Shown here: positions 7,889 through 15,976 of the stretch, piece by piece
Layout: each line of letters starts with the position of its first letter
Numbering within the stretch: position 1 is the first letter of the stretch
From: Flexivirga caeni
GTDB taxonomy: Bacteria > Actinomycetota > Actinomycetes > Actinomycetales > Dermatophilaceae
Reading direction: 5' to 3'
DNA length: 64,000 nt
Assembly (NCBI RefSeq): GCF_003724155.1
Contig: NZ_RJJQ01000015.1
Span: forward strand, 1 to 64,000
Notes under the pieces: generated by a model
The model's input: the letters and a program-made list of their open reading frames with translations, nothing else
Told to the model about the DNA's origin: nothing
Database searches by the model: none
Program-made: the position numbers and the translations under genes

Positions 7889-8995
7889 ATGTCGCGAATG
7901 GTTGCCGCAGGGGAGGAGAGCGTCCCCACTTCACTCCTCTCCCGGGTGCGGTGGGATGTCGTGCGCTGGGCCGCGATCAGTGTCTACCTGGTCGCGCTCG
8001 CCATCTTCTGTGTGACCCGTGGCGTGCCGATGGACCGCGCCGGGCTCACCCTGTGGATCGTCACCGGGCTCAGCGCCGTCTGCATCGGCAAGGGCTGGCG
8101 GGCGTGGGGCCGGATGATGCTGGACTGGCTGCCGTTCCAGGGAGTGCTGCTCCTGTACGACTACAGCTACGGCGCCGCGTCATACTTCAGCGGCGGCTTC
8201 ATCGACGGCTTCCCGATCCAGGGCGCAATCAACCGCATCGGCATGCCGCTGCACGTGACCTTCCCGATCCGGGTCGACGAATGGCTGTTCGGCGGGCACC
8301 TGCCCAGTCAGTGGGTGCAGCAGCACTTGAGCGGTGCCGTCAACCAGGCTCCGTGGTGGTCGATCTTCATCACTTTGTGTTATTGCAGCCATTTCATGGT
8401 GTCGCCTATCGTCGCGGCGGTGCTGTGGATCCGCTCCCGCGAGCGGTTCCGCGCCTGGGCCGCGCTGCTCGTCGCGCTCGCCGTTGCGGGCATTGCGACC
8501 TACTTCGTCTTCCCGATGAGTCCGCCGTGGCTCGCGTCGCAGCAGGGCTACATCTCGGGCACGCCGGTCTATCGGCTGTCCGGGCAGGGGTGGTCGTGGC
8601 TGGACTTCCACGGCGCCGCCCAGGTGCTCGGCGACGCGCAGGATCGGTCCAACCCGGTGGCGGCGATGCCGTCGCTGCACCTGGCGACCGCGACCCTGGT
8701 CATCGGCTTCTTCTGGTTCAGCGTCCGCCGGTGGGTGCGGCCGTTCCTGCTGCTCTACCCGGCGCTGATGTCGTTCACGCTCATCTACTCCGGTGAGCAC
8801 TACGTGACCGATGAGATCGCCGGCCTGCTCTATGCGGTGGTGCTGCTGGCGGCATGGCGCGTCCTGCGCCGCCGGCCGCTGCATCTGCCCGGGTGGCTGG
8901 GCGGAGCCGGAGTGCTATCGAGCTGGCGGGCGACGGACCGTGAGGCACTGCTCGACCCGGCCGACCGGCCCGTGGACGTCGTGCAGCACGGATGA
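7889..8995 (+). CDS. PAP2-superfamily membrane phosphatase/transferase
   Basis: The 368-residue polytopic protein has about six membrane helices and the PAP2 motifs split across it: FPMSPPW, AAMPSLHLA, and YSGEHYVTDEIAG. Its long first half (FPIRVDEWLFGGHLPSQWVQQ) resembles the inositol-phosphorylceramide-synthase-like branch, which transfers lipid-linked phosphate head groups at the membrane. A second member lies at 32763-33623. Its last 80 bases overlap the convergent thioesterase gene. Substrate unknown. Confidence 0.8.
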   Translation: MSRMVAAGEESVPTSLLSRVRWDVVRWAAISVYLVALAIFCVTRGVPMDRAGLTLWIVTGLSAVCIGKGWRAWGRMMLDWLPFQGVLLLYDYSYGAASYFSGGFIDGFPIQGAINRIGMPLHVTFPIRVDEWLFGGHLPSQWVQQHLSGAVNQAPWWSIFITLCYCSHFMVSPIVAAVLWIRSRERFRAWAALLVALAVAGIATYFVFPMSPPWLASQQGYISGTPVYRLSGQGWSWLDFHGAAQVLGDAQDRSNPVAAMPSLHLATATLVIGFFWFSVRRWVRPFLLLYPALMSFTLIYSGEHYVTDEIAGLLYAVVLLAAWRVLRRRPLHLPGWLGGAGVLSSWRATDREALLDPADRPVDVVQHG

Positions 8996-9718
8996 GGTGA
9001 GGCCGAGTCCGTCCGGTCCGAAGGTGACGCTCGTGTCGAGCCCGACCCACGCCGGGTCGGGCCGGCGCACGAAATGCAGCGTCAGGTCGACGTTCGGGAA
9101 CATCAACTCGTCCGGACGCACCCGCGTTGCAATGCCGTTCGCCGTATCGACGAGCATCGTGTATGCCGCCAGCGGCGCCGCCTCGACGCCGTCGATCAAC
9201 GGGTGGCTGGAGCGGACCCAGGCCTGCCGGCGGCCGCCCCGGCCGCCCGGCACGGCGGCAACCTGCAGGGAGCGGATGTAGCCGCCGGGCCACTCGCCGG
9301 ACATGGGCATCGGTTCGGCGTGCTCCGGGCCGGACATGGCCGGGAGTTCGCTGCCGGCATACTCGCCCAGATCCGACACTGCCAGTCGCCAGGCTCGCGC
9401 CCGGATGATGTCGCGCCCGCCGATCGTCAGCGTGGCTTCGAGCAGCTCGATGGTGCGGCCCGGCCGGATCGTCTCGACCCGGATCGTGCTCTCCTGCAAC
9501 GGGATCATGCCGAGGATCTCGAAGCAGATCCGGCCGATCTGCATGCCGGCGCGATGCTCGTGCATCGCCAGCTCATGCGTGATCAGGCCGCTGATGGGGG
9601 CCATGTGCTGCTCGGTTTCCTGCCACGCGCCCTGCACGTGCGTCGTCGGCTGGTAGACGCCCGGCCGCACGGGGCGGTAGTAGGCGTCCGGGGTGGCTGC
9701 GTTGGGGGCATCGGTCAC
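8915..9718 (-). CDS. Acyl-CoA thioesterase-like hotdog protein
   Basis: The 267-residue product has a double-hotdog layout. The first half contains WQETEQHMAPISGLITHE and a helix rich in hydrophobics. The second half has RSSHPLIDGVEAAPLAAYTM and DLTLHFVRRPDPAWVGLDT, as in TesB-like thioesterase family proteins. Such enzymes hydrolyse acyl-CoA. The GTG at 9718 (VTDAPNAATPDAYY) was preferred because upstream codons run into the copA control region. Specific substrate unknown. Confidence 0.7.
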   Translation of the reverse strand: MTDAPNAATPDAYYRPVRPGVYQPTTHVQGAWQETEQHMAPISGLITHELAMHEHRAGMQIGRICFEILGMIPLQESTIRVETIRPGRTIELLEATLTIGGRDIIRARAWRLAVSDLGEYAGSELPAMSGPEHAEPMPMSGEWPGGYIRSLQVAAVPGGRGGRRQAWVRSSHPLIDGVEAAPLAAYTMLVDTANGIATRVRPDELMFPNVDLTLHFVRRPDPAWVGLDTSVTFGPDGLGLTSSVLHDVHGPVGRVEQCLTVRRPPAR

Positions 9719-9790
9719 GGGACAGCAGCGTAGGCGACCAGGAGAGCGGCCGGCGCAGGTGCGTTGGGGGCGGGTCACCGTGAACGGAAT

Positions 9791-9807
9791 ATACCCATGG
9801 GGGGTAT
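9791..9807. promoter_or_regulatory. CsoR-type copper operator upstream of copA
   Basis: ATACCC (9791-9796) and GGGTAT (9802-9807) form a perfect inverted repeat across 5 bases in a G-tract, 28 bases before the copA start. This is the known form of the operator bound by apo-CsoR and released by Cu(I). The regulator gene itself is not in the window. Confidence 0.75.
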
Positions 9808-9834
9808 GGTTGCGGTGTCTGGAGGTACGCGTAG

Positions 9835-12090
9835 ATGAGCCAGCAAGGTATGACGACACAGGACCACGCACCGTTGCAGGTGGAGTTCGGCATCACCGGG
9901 ATGACCTGCGCCTCGTGCGCGATGCGCATCGAGAAGAAGCTGCGCAAGATCGACGGCGTCGACGCGACAGTCAATTTCGCGACGGAGAAGGCGAAAGTGT
10001 CCTATCCCGAGCGGGTCTCGACCGAGGAGCTGATTGGCGCCATACGGGCTGCAGGGTATGACGCAGCGGTCCCGCAACCAGCGCGTCCGGTGGCCGAGGA
10101 TGCCGCTCCCGTGCCCGACGAGACCGCGCAGTTGCGGCACCGGATGATCGTCAGCTGGGTGCTCGCGGCGCCGGTGATCGTGCTGGCGATGGTGCCGGCG
10201 TTCCAGTTCCGCAACTGGCAGTGGCTCTCGCTGGTGCTGACCGCGCCCGTGGTGGTCTGGGGCGGTCTGCCCTTCCACCGGGCCGCGTGGGCAGGACTGC
10301 GGCATCGCGCGACGACGATGGACACGCTGGTCAGCATCGGCACGATCGCGGCGTTCGGCTGGTCGCTCTATGCACTCTTCATCGGGGATGCCGGCATGCC
10401 GGGCATGCACCACGGCTTCTCGCTGACCACCGCGCCGAGCGAGGGTTCGCGCACGATTTATCTGGAGGCAGCCGCCGGGGTGACGGCGTTCCTGCTGACC
10501 GGCCGCTATCTGGAGGCGCGCTCCAAGCGGAGTGCCGGAGCCGCGCTGCGAGCACTGCTCGAGCTCGGTGCGAAGGACGTCTCGGTGCTGCGCGACGGGC
10601 GCGAATCCACCATCCCTGTCGAGGAATTGCGCGTCGGTGACCTCTTCGTCACCCGGTCGGGCGAGAAGATCGCGACCGATGGCGAGGTCGTCGAAGGCAC
10701 CTCGGCGGTGGACAACTCGGCGATGACCGGGGAGTCGGTGCCGGTCGAGGTCGGACCGGGTTCCGCAGTCACCGGCTCCGCCGTGAACGAGGGAGGCCGG
10801 CTTGTCGTGCGGGCCACGCGGGTCGGCGCGGACACCGCGCTGGCGCAGCTTGGCCGGCTGGTCGAGGAGGCGCAGACCGGCAAGGCGCAGGTGCAGCGCC
10901 TGGCCGACCGGGTGTCCGCGATCTTCGTGCCGGTGGTGCTGGTGCTCGCGGTGCTGACCTTCCTGGGCTGGGCGATCATCGGCGGATCGGTCGTGACCGC
11001 GTTCACCGCCGCGGTTGCCGTGCTCGTCGTCGCCTGCCCGTGCGCGCTGGGCCTCGCGACGCCGACTGCGCTACTCGTCGGAAGCGGGCGCGGCGCGCAG
11101 CTGGGGCTGCTCATCAAAGGCCCGGAGGTGCTGGAAAACACTCGCACCGTCGACACCGTGCTGCTGGACAAGACCGGCACGGTCACGACGGGCGTGATGC
11201 GGGTGGTGCGCGTCATACCCGCGGAGGGGGAGCACGAAGGCGACGTGCTCGCGCTGGCTGGCGCGCTCGAACACGGGTCCGCGCACCCCATTGCCCGGGC
11301 GATCTCCGACGCCGCCACAGAGCACGGCACGCTATTGCCCGTCGACCGGATGACGGATGTCAGCGGTCTCGGCGTCACCGGTGAGGTCGACGGCCGCGAG
11401 GTCATCGTGGGGCGCCCGAACCTGTTGCAGCGCAGCGGTGTTGAACTACCGGCCGAACTCGCATCGGCCATGCGGGACGCGGAAGGCGCCGGTGAGACCG
11501 TGGTGGCGGTGGCCTGGGACGCCGCCGCCCGCGGGCTGATCACGATCGCCGATGAGATCAAGCCGAGCTCGGCGACCGCGGTCGCCGAGCTGCGCCGGCT
11601 GGGCCTGTCACCGGTGCTGCTCACCGGCGACAACGAGCAGGTAGCCCGCACGGTAGCGGCGGCTGTCGGCATCGACGAGGTCATCGCCGGAGTGCTGCCG
11701 GAGGAGAAAGCGTCGCGGGTGCGCGAGCTGCAGGCCTCCGGGCGGGTGGTCGCGATGGTCGGTGACGGCGTGAACGACGCTGCCGCGCTCGCCCAGGCCG
11801 ACCTGGGCATCGCGATGGGCACCGGCACCGATGTTGCCATCGAGGCAAGCGACCTGACGTTGGTGCGTGGTGACCTGCGCGGTGCCGCCGACGCAATCCG
11901 CTTGTCCCGCAGCACGTTACGGGTGATCAAGGCCAACCTGGTGTGGGCATTCGGCTACAACGTGGCGGCGATCCCGCTGGCGATGAGCGGCCGGCTCGGG
12001 CCGATGGTCGCGGGGTTCGCGATGGCGTTCTCGTCAGTCTTCGTGGTGCTGAACTCGTTGCGGCTACGGCGCTTCCAGCCGCTGCCCTGA
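9835..12090 (+). CDS. copA: Copper-exporting P1B-type ATPase
   Basis: The 751-residue pump has one N-terminal heavy-metal domain with GMTCASC (residues 22-28). The membrane metal site is CPC (about 401-403), the phosphorylation loop is DKTGT (aspartate 445), and the hinge is GDGVND (643). The CPC motif and the single HMA domain fit Cu(I) export across the plasma membrane. GGAGG at 9821-9825 sits 9 bases before the ATG. A CsoR-type operator precedes it, so induction by copper is expected. It is transcribed alone and ends before the palindromic terminator at 12118. Confidence 0.95.
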   Translation: MSQQGMTTQDHAPLQVEFGITGMTCASCAMRIEKKLRKIDGVDATVNFATEKAKVSYPERVSTEELIGAIRAAGYDAAVPQPARPVAEDAAPVPDETAQLRHRMIVSWVLAAPVIVLAMVPAFQFRNWQWLSLVLTAPVVVWGGLPFHRAAWAGLRHRATTMDTLVSIGTIAAFGWSLYALFIGDAGMPGMHHGFSLTTAPSEGSRTIYLEAAAGVTAFLLTGRYLEARSKRSAGAALRALLELGAKDVSVLRDGRESTIPVEELRVGDLFVTRSGEKIATDGEVVEGTSAVDNSAMTGESVPVEVGPGSAVTGSAVNEGGRLVVRATRVGADTALAQLGRLVEEAQTGKAQVQRLADRVSAIFVPVVLVLAVLTFLGWAIIGGSVVTAFTAAVAVLVVACPCALGLATPTALLVGSGRGAQLGLLIKGPEVLENTRTVDTVLLDKTGTVTTGVMRVVRVIPAEGEHEGDVLALAGALEHGSAHPIARAISDAATEHGTLLPVDRMTDVSGLGVTGEVDGREVIVGRPNLLQRSGVELPAELASAMRDAEGAGETVVAVAWDAAARGLITIADEIKPSSATAVAELRRLGLSPVLLTGDNEQVARTVAAAVGIDEVIAGVLPEEKASRVRELQASGRVVAMVGDGVNDAAALAQADLGIAMGTGTDVAIEASDLTLVRGDLRGAADAIRLSRSTLRVIKANLVWAFGYNVAAIPLAMSGRLGPMVAGFAMAFSSVFVVLNSLRLRRFQPLP

Positions 12091-12117
12091 CGGGTGTCCG
12101 CGTGCGCACCCCCCACC

Positions 12118-12205
12118 TGATCGAGAGGACCCCTTAGATCACGAACGGACCCCATATTGGGCCCCACATGGGGTCCACTCGATCGGTTTGGGGTCCTCTC
12201 GATCA
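12118..12205. terminator. Palindromic element between copA and the kinase gene
   Basis: TGATCGAGAGGACCCC (12118-12133) and its exact complement (12190-12205) enclose a second inverted pair, GGACCCCAT and ATGGGGTCC. The right arm contains the TGA stop of the convergent kinase gene. The position between converging genes suggests a bidirectional terminator. It belongs to the same family as 17009-17097. Confidence 0.7.
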
Positions 12206-13642
12206 CGGGGAGGGCGGGGACGCCACGGCGAGGCCGAGGGAGTCGACCAGCGCTTCGAGGCCGGACTGCCAGCCTGCGGACACGTTGCGGACCTTCCAGG
12301 TGTCACCGCGACGGTAGATCCGGGCCAGCACTGCCGCGCGTTCGTCGGTCAACTGTGCCGGGAGGCGGAACTCCTCACCCTGGTCGCCGTTGCCGGCATA
12401 CACGGTCGTGCGCAGGTCCGCGAGTTCCCCGAGTATGGCGGGAGGGTCGACCGCGACGCCCACGACGACCGCGCGCACCTGCTCACCGAGAGCCGACGCG
12501 TCGAACTCGACCCGGCCGGAGTCGGTGAGCCGGACGACGCCGTCCGCGGAGGTGCGGTTGTTGAAGAAGACCAGACTCTCGTCGTCGATGGCATGTTCGC
12601 CGGCGCCGACCTCGCACGCGATGAGGTCGACCGGCGCACCACTGGTCGCCTCCACCCGCACGGACAGCCGCGTCGACGACAGCGGTGCGTTCTGGCCGCG
12701 CGACAAGGTGAAGACGGCCTGGCGTGCCGACCCGATGACGGCGGTCGGAGCGACGGGTGTCGCGGGCTGTCCTTCCGGCAGGTGCGCGACGCGCACCGGC
12801 GCCAGGTGACGCGGTGACGTCCGCTCGCCAGCGATCGCGGCTTGCAGGAGTCGCGCAAACTCCGTCGCGCCCTGTGGCCGCGCGGCCGGGTCCTTGGCCA
12901 TCGCGGACTCGATGACCGCACGCAAGGGCGCGGACACCGAGTCCGGCAGCGGCGGCACGGGCTGCTGCACGTGCGCGAGCGCGAACCCGATCGCCGTGTC
13001 GGCATGGAAGGGCAGTCGCCCGGTCAACAGCTGGAACGCGACGACGGCCAGCGAGTAGACGTCGGACTCCGCCGTTGCCTCCTTGCCCATTGCGGCCTCC
13101 GGCGCGAGATATTGCGGCGTCCCCATGACCTCTCCGGCACGGGTCATCGACGACGCGTCGAGCGCCCGCGCGATGCCGAAATCGGTGAGTTTGGCGACGG
13201 ATTCGTCGTCGACCACGATGTTCGCGGGCTTCACGTCGCGGTGCACGATGCCCTTGGCGTGTGCTGCGTGCAGTGCGTTGGCCGCCTGCACGAGCAGGTG
13301 CACGGCGTCCGCTTCGGGCAACGGCGCACGCTGGGCGATCACCTGCGAGAGCGGCTCGCCCTCGATCAGCTCCATCACCAGGAACGCCGTGCCGCTGTCC
13401 TCGCCGTAGTCGTGGACCTGCGCGATGTTGCCGTGGCTGAGCCGCGCCGCATTGCGTGCCTCGGTGCGGAAGCGGGCGAGGAACTCCGGGTCGTCGGTCA
13501 GCCCGGTCTTGAGCAGCTTGATCGCGACGGGGCGCTCCAGCACCGAGTCGGTGCCGCGCCATACCTCGCCCATGCCGCCACCGGCGATCCGCGAGTCCAG
13601 CAGGTAGCGGCCACCGATCTGCGTGCCGTTCGTGCGCTCCAT
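12203..13642 (-). CDS. Ser/Thr protein kinase fused to a TerD domain
   Basis: The 479-residue protein begins with a complete Hanks-type kinase: glycine loop AGGGMGEVW (20-28), Lys42, HRDVKPAN (134-141), DFG (154-156), and APE-like AP near 180. There is no membrane segment. After a short proline linker, residues about 305-475 form a TerD/stress-response domain: FTLSRGQNAPL, ESLVFFNNRTSADG, and RIYRRGDTWKVRNVSAGW, which matches the TerD C-terminus closely. TerD proteins bind calcium and belong to tellurite/stress systems. The fusion suggests a cytoplasmic kinase whose stress or Ca2+ sensor is attached in cis. No other ter gene is visible nearby. Confidence 0.88.
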   Translation of the reverse strand: MERTNGTQIGGRYLLDSRIAGGGMGEVWRGTDSVLERPVAIKLLKTGLTDDPEFLARFRTEARNAARLSHGNIAQVHDYGEDSGTAFLVMELIEGEPLSQVIAQRAPLPEADAVHLLVQAANALHAAHAKGIVHRDVKPANIVVDDESVAKLTDFGIARALDASSMTRAGEVMGTPQYLAPEAAMGKEATAESDVYSLAVVAFQLLTGRLPFHADTAIGFALAHVQQPVPPLPDSVSAPLRAVIESAMAKDPAARPQGATEFARLLQAAIAGERTSPRHLAPVRVAHLPEGQPATPVAPTAVIGSARQAVFTLSRGQNAPLSSTRLSVRVEATSGAPVDLIACEVGAGEHAIDDESLVFFNNRTSADGVVRLTDSGRVEFDASALGEQVRAVVVGVAVDPPAILGELADLRTTVYAGNGDQGEEFRLPAQLTDERAAVLARIYRRGDTWKVRNVSAGWQSGLEALVDSLGLAVASPPSP

Positions 13643-13770
13643 GTCGCCTGAGACCCTCCGAGTGTTTCGCTGCAGCCTAACGACGTCCGAAAGACGGTCG
13701 CACGTTCCATTGCGGACTCGGTGGGGGCTTACATTGTTCCCCGGAACCTTCCGAGCCGAACAGGACCCCA

Positions 13771-15057
13771 GTGAGCCGTCTCCGCAGCGTCTTCGCGGAC
13801 ACCCGACCCTTGCGCGTTCCAGCCTTCCAGCGGTTGTGGACCGCCAACATCATCACCGTGATCGGGGCGCAACTCACGGTCGTGGCGGTGCCGGCACAGA
13901 TCTACGCCGAGACGGACAGTTCGGCATACGTCGGCCTGACCGGTGTCTTCGGGCTGGTCCCGCTCGTCGTCTTCGGCCTGTACGGCGGGGCGCTCGCCGA
14001 CGCGATGGACCGGCGGCTGCTGCTGCTGATGTCGACCGTCGGGCTGATTGCGTGCAGTGCGATCTTCTGGCTGCAGGCGGCCGTCCGGCTGCGGAACGTG
14101 TGGTTCATCCTGGTGCTCTTCGCGGTGCAGCAAGCGTTCTTCGCGGTCAACCAGCCGACCCGGACGGCGATCCTGCCGCGGCTGATCCCGCTGGACCAGT
14201 TGCCGGCCGCCAACTCGCTGAACATGACCGTCATGCAGTTCGGCGCGATCGCCGGCCCGCTCGTCGGCGGCGCGCTGATCCCCGTCCTCGGCTACCAGTA
14301 TCTCTATCTGACCGACACGATCTGCCTGTTCGCGACGCTCTGGGCGGTGATCGCCCTGCCGTCGATGCCGCCGGAGCACCGCAATGTGACGAAGGCCGGA
14401 CTGCGTTCCGTCATCGACGGATTCGCCTACCTGAGCAAGCACAAGGTGCTGCTGATGTCGTTCCTGGTCGACATCATCGCGATGGTGTTCGGCATGCCGC
14501 GGGCGCTCTTCCCGCAGGTCGCGCACCAGAGTTTCGGCGGCCCCATCGACGGCGGTGTCGTGTTCGCGTTGCTGTTCGCGGCGATCCCGGCCGGTGCGGT
14601 GCTGGGCGGGATCTTCTCCGGGTGGGTCTCGCGGGTCGAGCGCCAGGGCCTGGCGGTGGTCTGCGCGATCGTCGTCTGGGGTGCCGGGATGATCGTCTTC
14701 GGCGTCGCGGTCGGTATGGCGGGCGGCCGTCCCGACGGGTTCCTCGCCATCGCGCTCGCCGGCCTCGTGGTGGGTGGCGCGGCCGATATGGCGTCAGCCG
14801 CGTTCCGGTCGACCATGCTGCAGGAGGCGGCCACCGACGAGGTGCGCGGCCGGCTCCAGGGTGTCTTCACCGTGGTCGTCGGAGGTGGCCCGCGCATCGC
14901 GGATGTCGCGCACGGCGGTCTTGCCGCGGTCGCCGGGACGGCCGTCACCGCTGCCGGTGGCGGGGTGCTGGTGGTGGTGCTCGTGCTCGTTGCTGCGGTC
15001 TCGATCCCCGTGTTCGTGCGCTACCGGGTGGTGCGCGCCCCGGCGCTGTGTGATTGA
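13771..15057 (+). CDS. Major facilitator superfamily exporter (EntS-like)
   Basis: The 428-residue protein has twelve predicted membrane helices. It has the MFS loop GALADAMDRR between helices 2 and 3 and the MFS_3/EntS-type start (FQRLWTANIITVIGAQLTVVAVPAQIY). This branch exports small molecules such as siderophores, but nothing next to it indicates the substrate. It starts at GTG 13771, divergent from the kinase gene. Its TGA stop is embedded in the palindromic repeat at 15054-15119. Confidence 0.8.
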   Translation: MSRLRSVFADTRPLRVPAFQRLWTANIITVIGAQLTVVAVPAQIYAETDSSAYVGLTGVFGLVPLVVFGLYGGALADAMDRRLLLLMSTVGLIACSAIFWLQAAVRLRNVWFILVLFAVQQAFFAVNQPTRTAILPRLIPLDQLPAANSLNMTVMQFGAIAGPLVGGALIPVLGYQYLYLTDTICLFATLWAVIALPSMPPEHRNVTKAGLRSVIDGFAYLSKHKVLLMSFLVDIIAMVFGMPRALFPQVAHQSFGGPIDGGVVFALLFAAIPAGAVLGGIFSGWVSRVERQGLAVVCAIVVWGAGMIVFGVAVGMAGGRPDGFLAIALAGLVVGGAADMASAAFRSTMLQEAATDEVRGRLQGVFTVVVGGGPRIADVAHGGLAAVAGTAVTAAGGGVLVVVLVLVAAVSIPVFVRYRVVRAPALCD

Positions 15058-15119
15058 GCGGCACATATCCGCATTGGGCGGCACAATAATTCGGGTGAAT
15101 TGCTGTGCCGCTCAATGCG
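15054..15119. repeat. Palindromic GAGCGGCACA element (left of MMPL remnant)
   Basis: TTGAGCGGCACA (15054-15065) pairs with TGTGCCGCTCAA (15104-15115). A second overlapping arm (15070-15085) pairs with 15104-15119 with one mismatch, giving two tandem and one to two inverted arms. A further TGTGCCGC lies at about 15124-15131. The MFS stop codon lies in the left arm. The related element at 15873-15959 lies on the other side of the MMPL pseudogene. Confidence 0.7.
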
Positions 15120-15151
15120 TTGGTGTGCCGCACGATCAGGGTGGACCGGCC

Positions 15152-15773
15152 CTACGCGCTCGCCGCCTCGGACGACTTCTCGTCGGCGTGACCGGACCAC
15201 CAGGCGAGGTGGCCGGTCAGCGCGGTGAGCGCGGGCGTGAAGATCGTGGCCATCACGAAGGCCGCCATCACGATGCCGCAGGCGAGAGACCCGTCCCCTT
15301 GACCATCGCATGGAGTTGGTCGCGCACAGTTTGGGCGGTGTCGTTGAGCTGCTTGTAGTTGTCCCGCGTCTGCTGTGGCGTCTCGAAGAGCAGCGTCTGC
15401 ACCAGCTTCTTGGGCGACGCGGGCGCCGGGATGACCTGCTGGACGTTCTTGATCTTCTTGGCGCTGATCTCGGCCGCGAAGGACTTCACCTTTGCCTGGT
15501 CCGCGGTGGTCAGCGGCTTGCCGTCGGTGCGCTCGAAGACGCCGATCATGGTCGGGGTGAACGCGGCCGGGAACGCCTTCGCCTGCACGTCCGCTGCCTT
15601 GATCTACTCGTAGTGCCGCGGCAGGAAGTCGCTCTCGTTGCTGCTGTTCAGCAGCGCCGGGCGAGCGCGATGATCACGACGGCAGCCACGATCCAGTCGG
15701 CGATGATCTGCCACGGGTGCTTGACGACATACCGGCCGAGACTGGCGAACCCTGTGCTCCCTGAATTCGTGAC
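15152..15773 (-). pseudogene. Decayed MMPL-family (RND) transporter
   Basis: Three pieces of one MMPL protein are recognisable on the minus strand. The N-terminal membrane helix is FASLGRYVVKHPWQIIADW...AAVVIIALA. It is followed by a frameshift and then LLNSSNESDFLPRHYE, ended by a TAG where the family has a sense codon. The periplasmic domain (AFPAAFTPTMIGVFER to LNDTAQTVRDQLHAMVKG) is then joined directly to a C-terminal membrane tail (VMATIFTPALTALTGHLAWW). Most of the membrane domains are deleted. No functional product is expected. The remnant lies between two related palindromic repeats. Confidence 0.8.
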
Positions 15774-15872
15774 GGGGAAGGCCCGCGGTCGTATGACGTG
15801 GCGGGCCATTGATCTTCATGCCCCGCGGCAACCGGGCGCGCATTCGACCTCCGGCTGCTGCGCCGCTTCGGT

Positions 15873-15959
15873 GATCGAGCGGCACACTAACGCATCGAGC
15901 GGCACACATATGCGAGCCGGATTTCTGGTCCGCTCAATGCATTTCTGTGCCGCTCGATC
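15873..15959. repeat. Palindromic GATCGAGCGGCACA element (right of MMPL remnant)
   Basis: GATCGAGCGGCACA (15873-15886) is matched exactly by its complement at 15946-15959. A second tandem CATCGAGCGGCACA (15893-15906) faces a partial inverted arm (GGTCCGCTCAATGC, 15928-15941). Layout and length match the element at 17009-17097, although the stem word differs. Confidence 0.75.
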
Positions 15960-15976
15960 CGTGCCGGCCTGAGACG

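Noticed and set aside
9801-9810. GTATGGT next to the CsoR site counted as a heptamer copy
   Set aside because: It lacks the C at position seven and is explained by the copper operator.
13623-15053. 476-codon plus-strand frame over the MFS gene
   Set aside because: It is an out-of-frame Arg/Gly-rich shadow of the MFS exporter, which is the conserved frame.
15604-15909. 101-codon minus-strand ORF
   Set aside because: It joins unrelated upstream sequence and a palindrome to a short MMPL fragment and ends at the nonsense codon of the pseudogene.
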